Positions 25,125 to 34,148 of a stretch of DNA of 53,819 nucleotides are shown one piece after another. How positions within the stretch are numbered: the stretch's first letter is position 1; every line of letters starts with the position of its first letter. A program made the translations under genes and the position numbers. The notes beneath the pieces were generated by a model that made no database searches, was not told the origin of the DNA, and was given only the letters and a program-made list of their open reading frames with translations. Source of the DNA: Rhodobacter ferrooxidans (GTDB lineage Bacteria > Pseudomonadota > Alphaproteobacteria > Rhodobacterales > Rhodobacteraceae); contig NZ_ACYY01000024.1 of assembly GCF_000176015.1 (NCBI RefSeq), forward strand, positions 1 through 53,819, read 5' to 3'.

Positions 25125-26827
25125 GCGGCGGCGGCTCCGGTCAGGCTGCGGCGGTTGCGGTGCAGCAGGGCGGGGACCGCGAAGGCGGCCAGATAGGCGG
25201 CAAAGGGCAGGGCGGCCTGCAGGGTTGCGTAGACCCCGGTGATGCGGCGGTCCGACCCCGACGACAGGGTGACCGCCTCGGTGGTCAGGGTGGCGATGCG
25301 TCCGGCCCCGGTGAACAGCGTCGGCAGGTATTGCGCCACCGACACCGCCACGCCGATGGCAGCGGCGGTGAGGATCGGACGCAGCAGGATCGGCAGCTTC
25401 ACCGCCCATAGCCTGCGCCATGGCCCGGCCCCCAGGGCGGCGGCGGCGTGCAGCATCCGGCGGTCCAGCGCCCGCCAGGGGTCGGACAGCGCGATCATCA
25501 CATAGGGAAACACGAACAGCGCCTGCGCCCAGATCACCGCACCAATGCCGCCCGAGATACCAGCCCGCAGAAACACCACGTTCAGCCCGTAAAGAAAGCC
25601 GATCTGCGGCAACAGCAGCGGCAGGTAGATCAACGCCTCGGCCCAGCGTGTGCGGCTGCGATGGCCGCGATCCTCGCCCTCCAGCCAGGCGATGGCCAGG
25701 GTCAACGACAGCGTCCCCGTCGCCGCCGCCAGCAACATCGTGTTGCCCAGCGCCCGCAGCCAGCCCATCTGCGCCGTGGCCCAGGGCTCCAGCGACCAGC
25801 TTTGCGGCAAAAGCTGCGGAAAGCTCCAGCGCCAGGCCAGCGACCAGACCAGCAGCGACAGCATCGCCAGCGCGCCCGCCGCCAGCAGCACGGCCACCCC
25901 GGCACTGGCCGCCCAAAGCCCCGGTTCCGCCGACAGCCCACGGCCACCCCGGCGCAGCCACCAGCGGCCCAACCGCCGGGCAAGCCCCTCGCCACTCCAC
26001 AACAGCGCCACCGCCAGCGCCACCACCACCGCCTGCAGGATGGCCCCGGCCGAGGCGGGCAGCAGCATCGCCGGGTCGGCATCGGTGAACCAGCGCGTCA
26101 CCGCCACGGCCAGGGTTGGCGGGTTGGAAGGGCCGAGGATCATCGCCATGTCCACCACCGACAGCGCATAGGCCAGCACCACCCAGACCGGCAGCCGGAT
26201 CAGCGGCCAGACCTGCGGCATGATGATCTTGATCCAGACGATACCGCGCCCATAGCCCAGCGCCCGCCCCGCCGCCATCTGCTGCGCCACCGCGATCTGG
26301 CTCAGCGCCGACAGCATCACCAGCAAGAGGAACGGCACCTCCTTGACCATCAGCCCGGCCAGCAGCGCCAGCCCCCAGCCATCGTTCACCGTGGCCCAAT
26401 CGGGCGGGCGGTCCCAACCGGCCAGCGGCGCCACCACCCGCGCGATCCAGCCCGAGGGCGCCAGCACGAAAGCCAGCCCCACCGCCATCGCCGCATGCGG
26501 AATCGCCAGAAACGGCGTCAGCATCCGGGCACTGGCGGCGGGGGTCATCTGCGCATGCACCGTGGCGCAAAAGCCGGTGGCCAGCAGCAGCGACAGCAGG
26601 GTGGAGCCAATCCCGGTCACCAGCGTCAGCCGCAGGCTGGTGGCAAAGCCCGGTAGCGCCGCCAGATCGTGCCAGGGCTGCAACGTCCATTCCGTTCGCC
26701 CCAGCGCGGGCAGGATGCCAAAGGCGGCGCGACCGGTCTGCCACAGCCCAAGCGCGATCGGCGCGATCAGGCCCAGCCCGACCACCGCCAGCACGCAGGC
26801 CCGTAGCAGGCGACCATCGCGGCTCAT
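25121..26827 (-). CDS. ynjC: Fused two-module ABC permease, YnjC-like
   Basis: This 568-residue membrane protein has two halves of about six membrane segments each, one per classic importer permease. The coupling (EAA) loops are visible as AVAQQMAAGRALGYGRGIVWIKIIMPQVWPLI in the first half and MLHAAAALGAGPWRRLWAVKLPILLRPIL in the second. Fusion of both permease modules in one chain is also seen in YnjC, ThiP and iron transporters. The start at MSRDGRLL gives ATGA overlap with the substrate-binding protein stop. Together with the flanking genes it makes a complete importer. Confidence 0.87.
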   Translation of the reverse strand: MSRDGRLLRACVLAVVGLGLIAPIALGLWQTGRAAFGILPALGRTEWTLQPWHDLAALPGFATSLRLTLVTGIGSTLLSLLLATGFCATVHAQMTPAASARMLTPFLAIPHAAMAVGLAFVLAPSGWIARVVAPLAGWDRPPDWATVNDGWGLALLAGLMVKEVPFLLLVMLSALSQIAVAQQMAAGRALGYGRGIVWIKIIMPQVWPLIRLPVWVVLAYALSVVDMAMILGPSNPPTLAVAVTRWFTDADPAMLLPASAGAILQAVVVALAVALLWSGEGLARRLGRWWLRRGGRGLSAEPGLWAASAGVAVLLAAGALAMLSLLVWSLAWRWSFPQLLPQSWSLEPWATAQMGWLRALGNTMLLAAATGTLSLTLAIAWLEGEDRGHRSRTRWAEALIYLPLLLPQIGFLYGLNVVFLRAGISGGIGAVIWAQALFVFPYVMIALSDPWRALDRRMLHAAAALGAGPWRRLWAVKLPILLRPILTAAAIGVAVSVAQYLPTLFTGAGRIATLTTEAVTLSSGSDRRITGVYATLQAALPFAAYLAAFAVPALLHRNRRSLTGAAAA

Positions 26828-28008
26828 CTGGTGGTGCGCGCCGCCCATTCCGCGGTCAACCGGGTCATCCAGCTGGCGTGCGGCTCCAGCAATGTCGGGC
26901 CAAGGTCGGCCACGGCGGGCAGGGCAGGCGCCGTGGGCAGGGCGGCAAAGGCCGCTTGCGCGGCAGCGTCCAGTTTCGCCGGGTCCAGCACCGAGAACGA
27001 CCCCAGAACCTCGATGTTCTGCATCTGCGCCTGGGTCGCCGGGTCCAGAAGGAAGTTCGCCACCACCTCGGCGCCTTCGCGATGCGCGGCGTTGTAGGGA
27101 ATGGCGACGAAGCTGATATTGCCGATGCTGCCGCCCCTGGGCACGAACACCCGCGCGGTTTCCGGCAACAAGCCCTGCGTGATCGCAGCGGCGGTCGAAG
27201 CGGGGTCGAAGGACATGGCGATATCCACCTCGCCATCGTTCAGCAGTTGCTGCTGCACCGACTGGTTTTCCGGAAAGGTCTCGCCGCCGCGCCACAGGTT
27301 CGGGCGCAGCGCGTCATACCAGACCCAGAGGGGGGCGGTGGCGGCGGCAAAGGCGTCGTCGGTGACCGGTTGTTGCAGCACCGCAGGATCAGGCGCCAGC
27401 TCGATCAGCGCCTGTTTCAGGAAGGTGGCCCCCATGAAATCCGATGCATCGGGATGGGTGAACCGCCCCGGATGCGCCGCCGCCCAATCGACAAAACCGG
27501 CCATGCTGTCGGGGACCGCATCAACGCGGGCCGAGTCGTAGGTGAACACGAACTTCGCCAGCCGCCACGGGCTTTCCATGCCTTCGACCAGCGTGGTGAA
27601 ATCGACCGAAGCCGGCGACGTCGGCCCGAGGTCCAGATACTGCGCATTCGGCAGCCCGGCCACGAAGGGCCCATGCAGCAGGCCCTGTTCCTTCATCGCC
27701 AGAAAATTCGGGCCGTTGATCCAGATCAGGTCCACCGCGCCGCCGCTGTCCTGCCCCGCGGCCTTTTCCGCGATCACCCGTGTCACCGCCTCGGCGGTAT
27801 CGGTCAGCTTGACCTGTTCGACCTTGACGCCGAATTGCGCCTCGGTCTGCGCGCCGACCCAGGCGATGAAGGCGTTGGTGCGCGCGTCGCCACCCCAGGC
27901 GTTGAAATAGACGGTCTGGCCACGCGCCGCCGCCAGGGTTTGCGGCCAGTCGGCCAGCGCCGGGGTGGCCAGGGTCAGCGACAGGGCAAGAGCGGCAAGT
28001 TTCATCAT
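26824..28008 (-). CDS. ynjB: Periplasmic substrate-binding protein, YnjB-like
   Basis: This 394-residue protein has a signal peptide (MMKLAALALSLTLATPALA). The mature part resembles E. coli YnjB throughout: GQTVYFNAWGGDARTN, GGAVDLIWINGPNF, ESPWRLAKFVFTYD, MGATFLKQALIELAPDP, APLWVWYDALRPNLWRGGETFP and LEPHASWMTRLTAEWA. It belongs to the spermidine/iron-binding superfamily but the ligand is unknown. Two ATG codons are adjacent; AAGGA lies 4 to 7 bases before them. It follows ynjF by 7 bases. It is the specificity component for the fused permease and ATPase downstream. Confidence 0.88.
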   Translation of the reverse strand: MMKLAALALSLTLATPALADWPQTLAAARGQTVYFNAWGGDARTNAFIAWVGAQTEAQFGVKVEQVKLTDTAEAVTRVIAEKAAGQDSGGAVDLIWINGPNFLAMKEQGLLHGPFVAGLPNAQYLDLGPTSPASVDFTTLVEGMESPWRLAKFVFTYDSARVDAVPDSMAGFVDWAAAHPGRFTHPDASDFMGATFLKQALIELAPDPAVLQQPVTDDAFAAATAPLWVWYDALRPNLWRGGETFPENQSVQQQLLNDGEVDIAMSFDPASTAAAITQGLLPETARVFVPRGGSIGNISFVAIPYNAAHREGAEVVANFLLDPATQAQMQNIEVLGSFSVLDPAKLDAAAQAAFAALPTAPALPAVADLGPTLLEPHASWMTRLTAEWAARTTR

Positions 28009-28015
28009 GTCTTCC

Positions 28016-28618
28016 TTAACGAAAAGCCTGCCAGCCCTGATGCCAGCGCATCGCCGTGGTCAGCGCGCAGGCGGCGGCAAAGGCATAGGCCAACAGGGGA
28101 AAGGCTGCGGGATAGAGGCACATCGCCGCAAAGACTGCAATGGTTTCAGCGCCTTCGGTCAAACCGCCAAGGTAGTGGATGCCCTTGGCCGGAGTGTCGG
28201 CCGCCGTCAATCCGCGCCTGGCCGCGATGCTGGCAAAGGCCAGAAACGACGATCCGGTGCCGACGAAAGCCGCGATCAACACCGCCGCGGGCAGGGCGTT
28301 GGCGGCGGGGTCGGCCAGCGCGAAGCCCAGCGGAAACAGCGCGTAGAACACGAAATCCAGCGCGATATCCAGAAAGGCGCCGCGGTCGGTGGGGGTGGAA
28401 AGCCGGGCCATGGCGCCATCCAGCCCGTCGGCCAGCCGGTTCAGCGCCAGCAGCGCCAGCGCCAGCCCGAAGGCGCCGAACGCCAGCGCCGGCACCGCCA
28501 ACGCGCCCAGCACAAAGCCTGCCAGCGTCATCTGATCGGCGGTGACATGCCGCGCCAGCCCGCGCGCGGGCGGGGTCAGCAACCAGCGTTGCAGCGGTGC
28601 CAGCCTTGCGTCGATCAT
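28016..28618 (-). CDS. ynjF: CDP-alcohol phosphatidyltransferase, YnjF-like
   Basis: This 200-residue membrane enzyme carries the full CDP-alcohol phosphotransferase motif, DG-x2-AR-x8-G-x3-D-x3-D, as DGLDGAMARLSTPTDRGAFLDIALD (written here in parts: DGAMAR, then G, D and D). About five to six hydrophobic segments span residues 35-195. It joins an alcohol to a CDP-activated lipid or head group. The start MIDARL overlaps the upstream reductase stop by four bases. YnjF is also beside YnjBCD in E. coli, so this pairing is conserved across distant bacteria. The true product is not known. Confidence 0.87.
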   Translation of the reverse strand: MIDARLAPLQRWLLTPPARGLARHVTADQMTLAGFVLGALAVPALAFGAFGLALALLALNRLADGLDGAMARLSTPTDRGAFLDIALDFVFYALFPLGFALADPAANALPAAVLIAAFVGTGSSFLAFASIAARRGLTAADTPAKGIHYLGGLTEGAETIAVFAAMCLYPAAFPLLAYAFAAACALTTAMRWHQGWQAFR

Positions 28619-30126
28619 CCGCGCCTCCAGCGGTGGTAACGTTCTGCGATGGCCAGCAGCGCTGGGTTCACATGCGCGCGGCGCCATTCCCCGGCGGCGT
28701 ATTTGTTGGCCTCGGCCAGCGTCGGGTAGATGTGGATGGTGCCAAGGATCTTGCTCAAGCCCAGCCCGTGCTTCATCGCCAGCACAAACTCGGCGATCAG
28801 ATCGCCCGCGTGTGCGCCCACCAGCGTCACCCCCAGAATCCGGTCCTTGCCCGGCACGGTCAGCACCTTGACGAAGCCTTCGGCGCTGCCATCGGCAATG
28901 GCGCGGTCCAGATCGTCGATGCCATAGCGCGTCACCTCATGGGGGATATTCTGCGCCACGGCCTCAGCTTCCGACAACCCGACCCGCGCCACTTCGGGGT
29001 CGCTGAAGGTGGCCCAGGGGATCACCCGGTAATCCGCCTTGAAGCGCTTGAAGCTGCCAAACAGCGCGTTCACCGTGGCAAACCAGGCCTGATGGCTGGC
29101 GGTGTGGGTGAACTGATAGGGGCCCGCCACATCGCCTGCCGCCAGGATGTTGGGATAAAGGGTTTCCAGATAGTCGTTGGTTTCGACCACGCGGTTCACC
29201 GGGATGCCCAATTCCTCCAGCCCGAAACCCTTCAGGCGCGGGCTGCGGCCCACAGCGGCGATCAGGTCGTCAAACGCGATCCGGCGGGTCTGCCCCTGAT
29301 GCTCGACCTCGATCCACTTCGCCCCATCGGTCACGCCGCAGGCCAGCGCCTTGTACCCCGTCAGCACGGCAACCCCGTCGCGTTCCAGCGCCGCCTGCAC
29401 CAGCGCCGACACCTCGGCATCCTCGCGGATCATGAGGCGCGGGGCCATTTCGATCTGCGTCACCTGCGATCCCAGCCGCGCGAAAGCCTGCGCCAGTTCG
29501 GTGCCGATCGGGCCGCCACCCAATACGACCAGCCGCTTGGGTGCTTCGGTCCGGTCGCGAAGCTTGTCCCAAAGCGTGTCCGAGGTCAGATAGCCCACAT
29601 CGTCGATCCCCGGAAGCGGCGGCACAAAAGGTGCAGCACCAGTGGCGATGATGATCGACCGGGTGGTCAGCCGCTGCGTGGAGCCATCGGGAAAAGCCAC
29701 CTCGACCGTCCAGGGGTCGATCAGCCTGGCATAGCCTTGCAGAACCTCGACCCCCAGATCGGCGTAGCGTTCCACGCTGTCATGCGGGGCGATGTCGGCA
29801 ATGACGCCGTGCACCCGTTCCATGACGCGGGCAAAGGAAAACGTCGGGGTGGTGCCCTGCAGACCATAGTGATCGGCATGGCGGATATGGTGGGCCAGTT
29901 TGGCCGATTTGATCAGCGCCTTCGAAGGCACGCAGCCATAGTTCAGACAATCGCCGCCCATCTTGTGCGCCTCGATCAGCGTCACTTTCGCCTTGGTGGC
30001 AGCGGCGATATAGGCCGAGACCAGCCCCGCCGCCCCTGCGCCGATGACAATCAGGTTGCGGTCGAATTTGCCAGGACGCGTCCAGCGGGCATAGACCTTG
30101 CGGCGGGTCAGGGTGTTCAGGAACAT
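28615..30126 (-). CDS. FAD-dependent pyridine nucleotide-disulfide oxidoreductase (mercuric reductase/Lpd-like)
   Basis: This 503-residue cytoplasmic flavoprotein has an FAD-binding GAGAAGLVSA near residue 33 and the redox-active disulfide GGDCLNYGCVPSK. An NAD(P)H-binding GGGPIGTELAQAF, the second FAD motif LAAGDVAG, and the C-terminal dimer domain with HIYPTLAEANKYAAGEW follow. The usual active His-Pro-x6-Glu of dihydrolipoyl dehydrogenase appears as the IYPTLAE variant, as in the mercuric reductase-like group often linked to TVP38 membrane proteins. It lacks both a heavy-metal N-terminal domain and the C-terminal CC pair of MerA, so mercury is an unlikely substrate. It is first gene of the ynjF-ynjBCD set. 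Confidence 0.85.
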   Translation of the reverse strand: MFLNTLTRRKVYARWTRPGKFDRNLIVIGAGAAGLVSAYIAAATKAKVTLIEAHKMGGDCLNYGCVPSKALIKSAKLAHHIRHADHYGLQGTTPTFSFARVMERVHGVIADIAPHDSVERYADLGVEVLQGYARLIDPWTVEVAFPDGSTQRLTTRSIIIATGAAPFVPPLPGIDDVGYLTSDTLWDKLRDRTEAPKRLVVLGGGPIGTELAQAFARLGSQVTQIEMAPRLMIREDAEVSALVQAALERDGVAVLTGYKALACGVTDGAKWIEVEHQGQTRRIAFDDLIAAVGRSPRLKGFGLEELGIPVNRVVETNDYLETLYPNILAAGDVAGPYQFTHTASHQAWFATVNALFGSFKRFKADYRVIPWATFSDPEVARVGLSEAEAVAQNIPHEVTRYGIDDLDRAIADGSAEGFVKVLTVPGKDRILGVTLVGAHAGDLIAEFVLAMKHGLGLSKILGTIHIYPTLAEANKYAAGEWRRAHVNPALLAIAERYHRWRRG

Positions 30127-30247
30127 CAATGCAATCCAGCGGGAAATGCCCGGAAGCCAAGCCTATGCAGAACGCCGGTCGAAGCAATGGGTGTTACAGC
30201 TCACCGCCAGTCACTTTTCTGTATCAATCCCGAAGGGACCGGTGCCC
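30127..30247 (-). promoter_or_regulatory. Gap between the 2-oxoacid oxidoreductase genes and the reductase/ynj genes
   Basis: This 121-base gap breaks an otherwise tightly overlapped minus-strand gene series and could contain a promoter for the reductase-ynj unit. A TTGATA at about 30219-30224 (minus strand) is the only -35-like element I see, with no matching -10 at the right distance. The region is otherwise featureless. Confidence 0.25.
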
Positions 30248-31882
30248 TCAGCTTTCCTCGGGCACCATGTCGATGGCCCCGCAGGGACATTCGGCAGCAC
30301 AGATGCCGCAGCCTTTGCAATAATCCAGATTGATCGTGAACCCCATGCCGGAGCCCAGCTTGATCACCGCATTGTCCGGGCAGACGCCATAGCAGGTGTC
30401 ACATTCAAAGCAGTTGCCGCACGACAGGCAGCGGCGGGCCTCGAACAGGGCGTTGGCCTCGGTCAGCCCGCCCTGCACCTCGTCAAAGCTGGAGGTGCGC
30501 CGGGCCAGATCAAGCTGTGGCCGCAAGGACGCGGGGGCGTCGGAGTAATACCAGGTGTTCAGACGATCAAACCCGGCCAGTGGCCGCTCTGCTGGCGGTG
30601 CCAGCTTGGTGCCGTGCAGCCAGGCGTCGATATGGCGCGCGGCTTTGGCACCATGGCCGATGGCGACGGTGACATTGCGCGCGCCCGGTGCCATGTCGCC
30701 GCCGGCAAACAGACCGGGCTGCCCCGTCATCATGGTTTCCGGGTCCACCAGCACCACACCATCCGCAGTCACCAGACCGGGGATCGCGGCCAGCAACGAC
30801 ATGTCCACATCCTGCCCCAGCGCCAGCACCAGCGAATCGGCGTCCAGCGTTTCGAACACGCCGGTGGGCTGCGGTTTGCCCGCGGCATCCAGTTCCATCT
30901 TTTCGATGGTCAATTGCCCACCCTCGGCACCGGTGATGGTGGACAGCCAGCGCACCTTGACGCCTTCCTGCAATGCCTCCTCAAGTTCAAAGTCATGTGC
31001 TGGCATCCGCTCGCGGGTGCGGCGATAGACAATCACCGCCTCGGACGCACCCAGACGGCGGGCCGTGCGGGCCACGTCGATGGCGGTATCACCACCGCCG
31101 TAAACCACCACGCGGCGCCCCAGCATCGGCGGCCCCGCCCCTTCCATCGAGCGCAGGACGGCGACGGCATCCAGAATCCGTGCCGAATCCTTGGCCGGAA
31201 TGAAGGCGCGTTTGGCGATATGGGCGCCGATTGCCAGAAAAGCGGCGTCGGCGTGGGTCTCTGCCATGCTGGCCGCCAGATCGGAGACCTTTTCGCCATA
31301 GCGGAAGGTCACGCCCATCGCGGCAATGCGCGCCACTTCGCCGTCCAGCACCTCGCGCGGCAGGCGGTATTTCGGGATGCCAAAGCGCATCATGCCGCCG
31401 GGGCTGTCGCCGGCTTCGATCACGGTGACCGCATGGCCCAGCCGGCGCAGATGATAGGCCGCGGCCAGACCCGAAGGCCCGGCACCAACCACCAGCACGC
31501 GCTTGCCGGTTTCCATCGCGGGCGGCGCAAACGCCCAACCCAGTTTCAACGCCTCGTCGCCCAGAAACCGCTCGACCGAGTTGATGCCGACCGCCTGATC
31601 CAGCGTGCCGCGGTTGCAGGCGGTTTCGCAGCTGTGATAGCAGACCCGACCCATGATCGCCGGAAACGGATTGTTCTGCGTCAGGTGCCGCCAGGCGGTT
31701 TCGTAATCGCCACTTTCGGCGTGAAACAGCCAGCCCTGGATATCCTCGCCCGCCGGGCAGGCATGATTGCAGGGCGGCAGACGGTGCACATAGACCGGCC
31801 GCTCGGTGCGCCAGCTTCCGGTCTTGTTGGCCAGCGATGATCCGGGGTCCAGCGTGATGGCGAAGGGTTTCTTCATGGTCAT
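30248..31882 (-). CDS. GltD-like NAD(P)H:ferredoxin subunit fused to a 2x[4Fe-4S] domain
   Basis: This 544-residue protein begins with a GltD-type iron-sulphur region (CNHACPAGEDI and CYHSCETACNRG). It continues with an FAD site RVLVVGAGPSGLAAAYHLRRLG and an NAD(P) site VVVYGGGDTAIDVARTARRLGA, closing with GLFAGGDMAPG. The last ~90 residues form a ferredoxin-like domain with CLSCGNCFECDTCYGVCP and CKGCGICAAECPCGAI. It should pass electrons between the 2-oxoacid oxidoreductase encoded upstream and NAD(P). This is comparable to the separate PadH and PadE subunits of phenylglyoxylate dehydrogenase, here in one chain. The start overlaps the beta-subunit stop by ATGA. Confidence 0.85.
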   Translation of the reverse strand: MTMKKPFAITLDPGSSLANKTGSWRTERPVYVHRLPPCNHACPAGEDIQGWLFHAESGDYETAWRHLTQNNPFPAIMGRVCYHSCETACNRGTLDQAVGINSVERFLGDEALKLGWAFAPPAMETGKRVLVVGAGPSGLAAAYHLRRLGHAVTVIEAGDSPGGMMRFGIPKYRLPREVLDGEVARIAAMGVTFRYGEKVSDLAASMAETHADAAFLAIGAHIAKRAFIPAKDSARILDAVAVLRSMEGAGPPMLGRRVVVYGGGDTAIDVARTARRLGASEAVIVYRRTRERMPAHDFELEEALQEGVKVRWLSTITGAEGGQLTIEKMELDAAGKPQPTGVFETLDADSLVLALGQDVDMSLLAAIPGLVTADGVVLVDPETMMTGQPGLFAGGDMAPGARNVTVAIGHGAKAARHIDAWLHGTKLAPPAERPLAGFDRLNTWYYSDAPASLRPQLDLARRTSSFDEVQGGLTEANALFEARRCLSCGNCFECDTCYGVCPDNAVIKLGSGMGFTINLDYCKGCGICAAECPCGAIDMVPEES

Positions 31883-32892
31883 TCTGCCGCCTCCAGCAAC
31901 CCGAAGCGGCGAATGTTCTTGTCAGCCATGGCCTGGATGCGCGCCACGATATCGGGCCGCCCCTTGTCCCCGAACAGGTGCGCAAACCGCTTCTGCAGCC
32001 GCAGATAGTTTTCCACCGGCTGCTGGTGGCGGATTTTCGTCACCGCCGTGATCTCGCCGCCCTTGGCCTCGAACACCGGGAACAGCCCGGTTTCGCGCGC
32101 CAGCCGCGCCAGACGGATGGTATCGCAACTGGCGGCACCCCAGCCCAGCGGGCAGGGCACGAGAATTTGCAGATAGCGGGCACCGTGCAGGCTCATGGCA
32201 TGTTCGACCTTGGCTTCCAGATCGCGCAGGTCGGCCACGGTGGCGGTGGCGACATAGGGAATTTCATGTGCCATGGCGATCAGCGGCAGGTTCTTGCCGC
32301 GCCCGAACTCCTCGCCGGGGTTGGGGCCAAGCGGCACGGTGGTGGCGGTGCGCGCACCGGGCGGCGTGGCCGAGGACCGCTGCACACCGGTGTTCATGTA
32401 GCCTTCATTGTCGTAGCAGATGTACAGCACGTCATCGTTGCGCTCGAACATGCCCGACAGGCAGCCGAAACCGATGTCGGTGGTGCCACCGTCGCCGCCC
32501 TGCGCAATCACCCGCACCGCACTGCGCTCCAGCCCCGCCTTGCGTGCCTTGACCGCCAGCGCTGCCGCGATGCCCGAACCCACAGCGGCGGCATTGCCGA
32601 ACAGGCTGTGCAGCCAGGGCAGCTTCCACGAGGTTTCGGGATAGGGGGTGGAAAACACCTCAAGACAGCCGGTGGCATTGGCCGCGATCAACTGCCCGTC
32701 GGTCGCCCGCATCGCCGCATCCACCGCATAGCGCGCGCCCAGCGCCTCGCCGCAGCCCTGACAGGCGCGATGCCCCGAGGTCAGCGAATTGTCGCGCTGG
32801 ATCGAGGCCTGAACGGCGCGGTGCTCTGGGTCCAGAAGCCGGTTGCCAACCGTGAAGGTGCCCGTCTGGTAGAACTTTATGTTCTGCGTCAT
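31879..32892 (-). CDS. 2-oxoacid:acceptor oxidoreductase beta subunit (TPP-binding)
   Basis: This 337-residue cytoplasmic subunit binds thiamine diphosphate at QGGDGGTTDIGFGCLSGMFERNDDVLYICYDNEGYMNTG. An iron-sulphur cluster is likely coordinated by cysteines in RACQGCGEALGARYA plus NATGCLEVFS and PCPLGWGAASCDT. These are hallmarks of PorB-type proteins that decarboxylate pyruvate or other 2-oxoacids to acyl-CoA. It is coupled by ATGA overlaps to the alpha subunit and the GltD-ferredoxin subunit. Which 2-oxoacid is used cannot be told; pyruvate, phenylglyoxylate and branched-chain acids all remain possible. Confidence 0.87.
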   Translation of the reverse strand: MTQNIKFYQTGTFTVGNRLLDPEHRAVQASIQRDNSLTSGHRACQGCGEALGARYAVDAAMRATDGQLIAANATGCLEVFSTPYPETSWKLPWLHSLFGNAAAVGSGIAAALAVKARKAGLERSAVRVIAQGGDGGTTDIGFGCLSGMFERNDDVLYICYDNEGYMNTGVQRSSATPPGARTATTVPLGPNPGEEFGRGKNLPLIAMAHEIPYVATATVADLRDLEAKVEHAMSLHGARYLQILVPCPLGWGAASCDTIRLARLARETGLFPVFEAKGGEITAVTKIRHQQPVENYLRLQKRFAHLFGDKGRPDIVARIQAMADKNIRRFGLLEAAE

Positions 32893-34148
32893 GGCTTTGC
32901 CTCCGGGGCGGGTTTCTGGCCGATGTCGCGCAGCAGGTTTTCGGCAATCGGGCCCGAGCGGCGCATCGACGCCTCGCGCGCAAGCTGGCGGTTGACGATC
33001 TCCCAGTTCAGGTCAAGGAAGGTCAGCGGTTGCAACCGGTCGGCCATCACGTCATCCAGCATCCGCTGCAAGGACGCCTGGGTGATCGGCCGCCCGCCAA
33101 GCCCGGCAATCACCGTATGGCCAACGGCCGCCATCCCCGACATTGCCTTGCGCACATCCAGCGCCACCACGCCGCCCAAACCCACCGAAAAGCTTTTTTC
33201 CAGCACCACAAAGTGCTTGACCCCGGCCAGCGCCGCCCGCACCGCCGCCAGCGGGAACGGGCGGTAAGACCGGATCGACAGCAGCCCGATCTTTTCGCCA
33301 GCAGCCCGGCGGGCGTCGATCACTTCCTCCAGCGTGCCCACCACCGAGCCCAGCGCCACCACCGCCGTGTCGGCATCCTCCAGCCGGTAACCGCGCACGA
33401 GGCCCCCCGCCTCACGGCCGAACACCTGCGCGAATTCGGCGGCGATCTGCGGAATACGGTCCAGCGCCATGGTCTGCTTGGCATGGGCGATGTAGCGCAC
33501 CTCCATGAAGGCCTCTGGCCCCACCATCGCGCCGATGGAAACCGGGTCGGCCGGGTCCAGCACCTGCCGGGGTTCATAGGGCGGCAGAAAGGCATCCACC
33601 TGCGCCTGCGTCGGCATGTCCACCTGTTCATAGGCATGGGTCAGGATGAAACCATCCATGCAGACCATCACCGGCATCGACATTTCCTCGGCCAGCCGGA
33701 ACGCCTGGATATGCAGGTCCAGCGCCTCCTGGTTGCTTTCGGCAAACAGCTGAATCCAGCCGCAGTCGCGTTGGCTCATGCTGTCGGAATGGTCGTTCCA
33801 GATGTTGATCGGCGCCCCGATGGCGCGGTTGGCCAGCGTCATCACGATCGGCAGGCCAAGACCCGAGGCGTTATACACCGCCTCGACCATGAACAGCAGG
33901 CCCTGGCTGGCGGTGGCGGTATAGGTGCGCGCGCCTGCAGCCGAAGACCCGATGGCTACGCTCATCGCCGCGAATTCGCTTTCAACATTCAGGAACTCGC
34001 AAGGTGTCAGCGTGCCACCCTTGACCATCGCCCCCAGCCCCTCGACGATATGGGTCTGTGGCGAGATCGGATAGGCGCAAATCACTTCCGGGCGGCAAAG
34101 CGCAACCGCCTCGGCCACCGCGAGGGAACCTTCGATTTGCCGGATCAT
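32889..34148 (-). CDS. 2-oxoacid:acceptor oxidoreductase alpha subunit (PorA-like)
   Basis: This 419-residue subunit has the PorA pyrimidine-binding domain opening GSLAVAEAVALCRPEVICAYPISPQTHIVEGLGAMV, the LNVESEFAAMSVAIGSSAAGARTYTATASQGL segment, and a transketolase C-terminal-like domain (about 250-400). It pairs with the beta subunit to form the TPP active site. Residues around YPISPQT are canonical. The gene overlaps the gamma gene and beta gene by four bases each, which keeps the subunits in equal amounts. Confidence 0.88.
   Translation of the reverse strand: MIRQIEGSLAVAEAVALCRPEVICAYPISPQTHIVEGLGAMVKGGTLTPCEFLNVESEFAAMSVAIGSSAAGARTYTATASQGLLFMVEAVYNASGLGLPIVMTLANRAIGAPINIWNDHSDSMSQRDCGWIQLFAESNQEALDLHIQAFRLAEEMSMPVMVCMDGFILTHAYEQVDMPTQAQVDAFLPPYEPRQVLDPADPVSIGAMVGPEAFMEVRYIAHAKQTMALDRIPQIAAEFAQVFGREAGGLVRGYRLEDADTAVVALGSVVGTLEEVIDARRAAGEKIGLLSIRSYRPFPLAAVRAALAGVKHFVVLEKSFSVGLGGVVALDVRKAMSGMAAVGHTVIAGLGGRPITQASLQRMLDDVMADRLQPLTFLDLNWEIVNRQLAREASMRRSGPIAENLLRDIGQKPAPEAKP

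Noticed and set aside
24489-26744. Long minus-strand frame that would fuse extra sequence to the YnjD ATPase
   Set aside because: The part beyond the ATPase reads through the permease gene out of frame and has low-complexity Gly/Ala/Arg sequence. The ATPase has its own ATG overlapping the permease stop.
28615-30126. Mercuric reductase (merA) identity
   Set aside because: There is no N-terminal heavy-metal domain, no C-terminal cysteine pair and no mer genes nearby. The protein fits the broader Lpd/MerA-like flavoprotein group.
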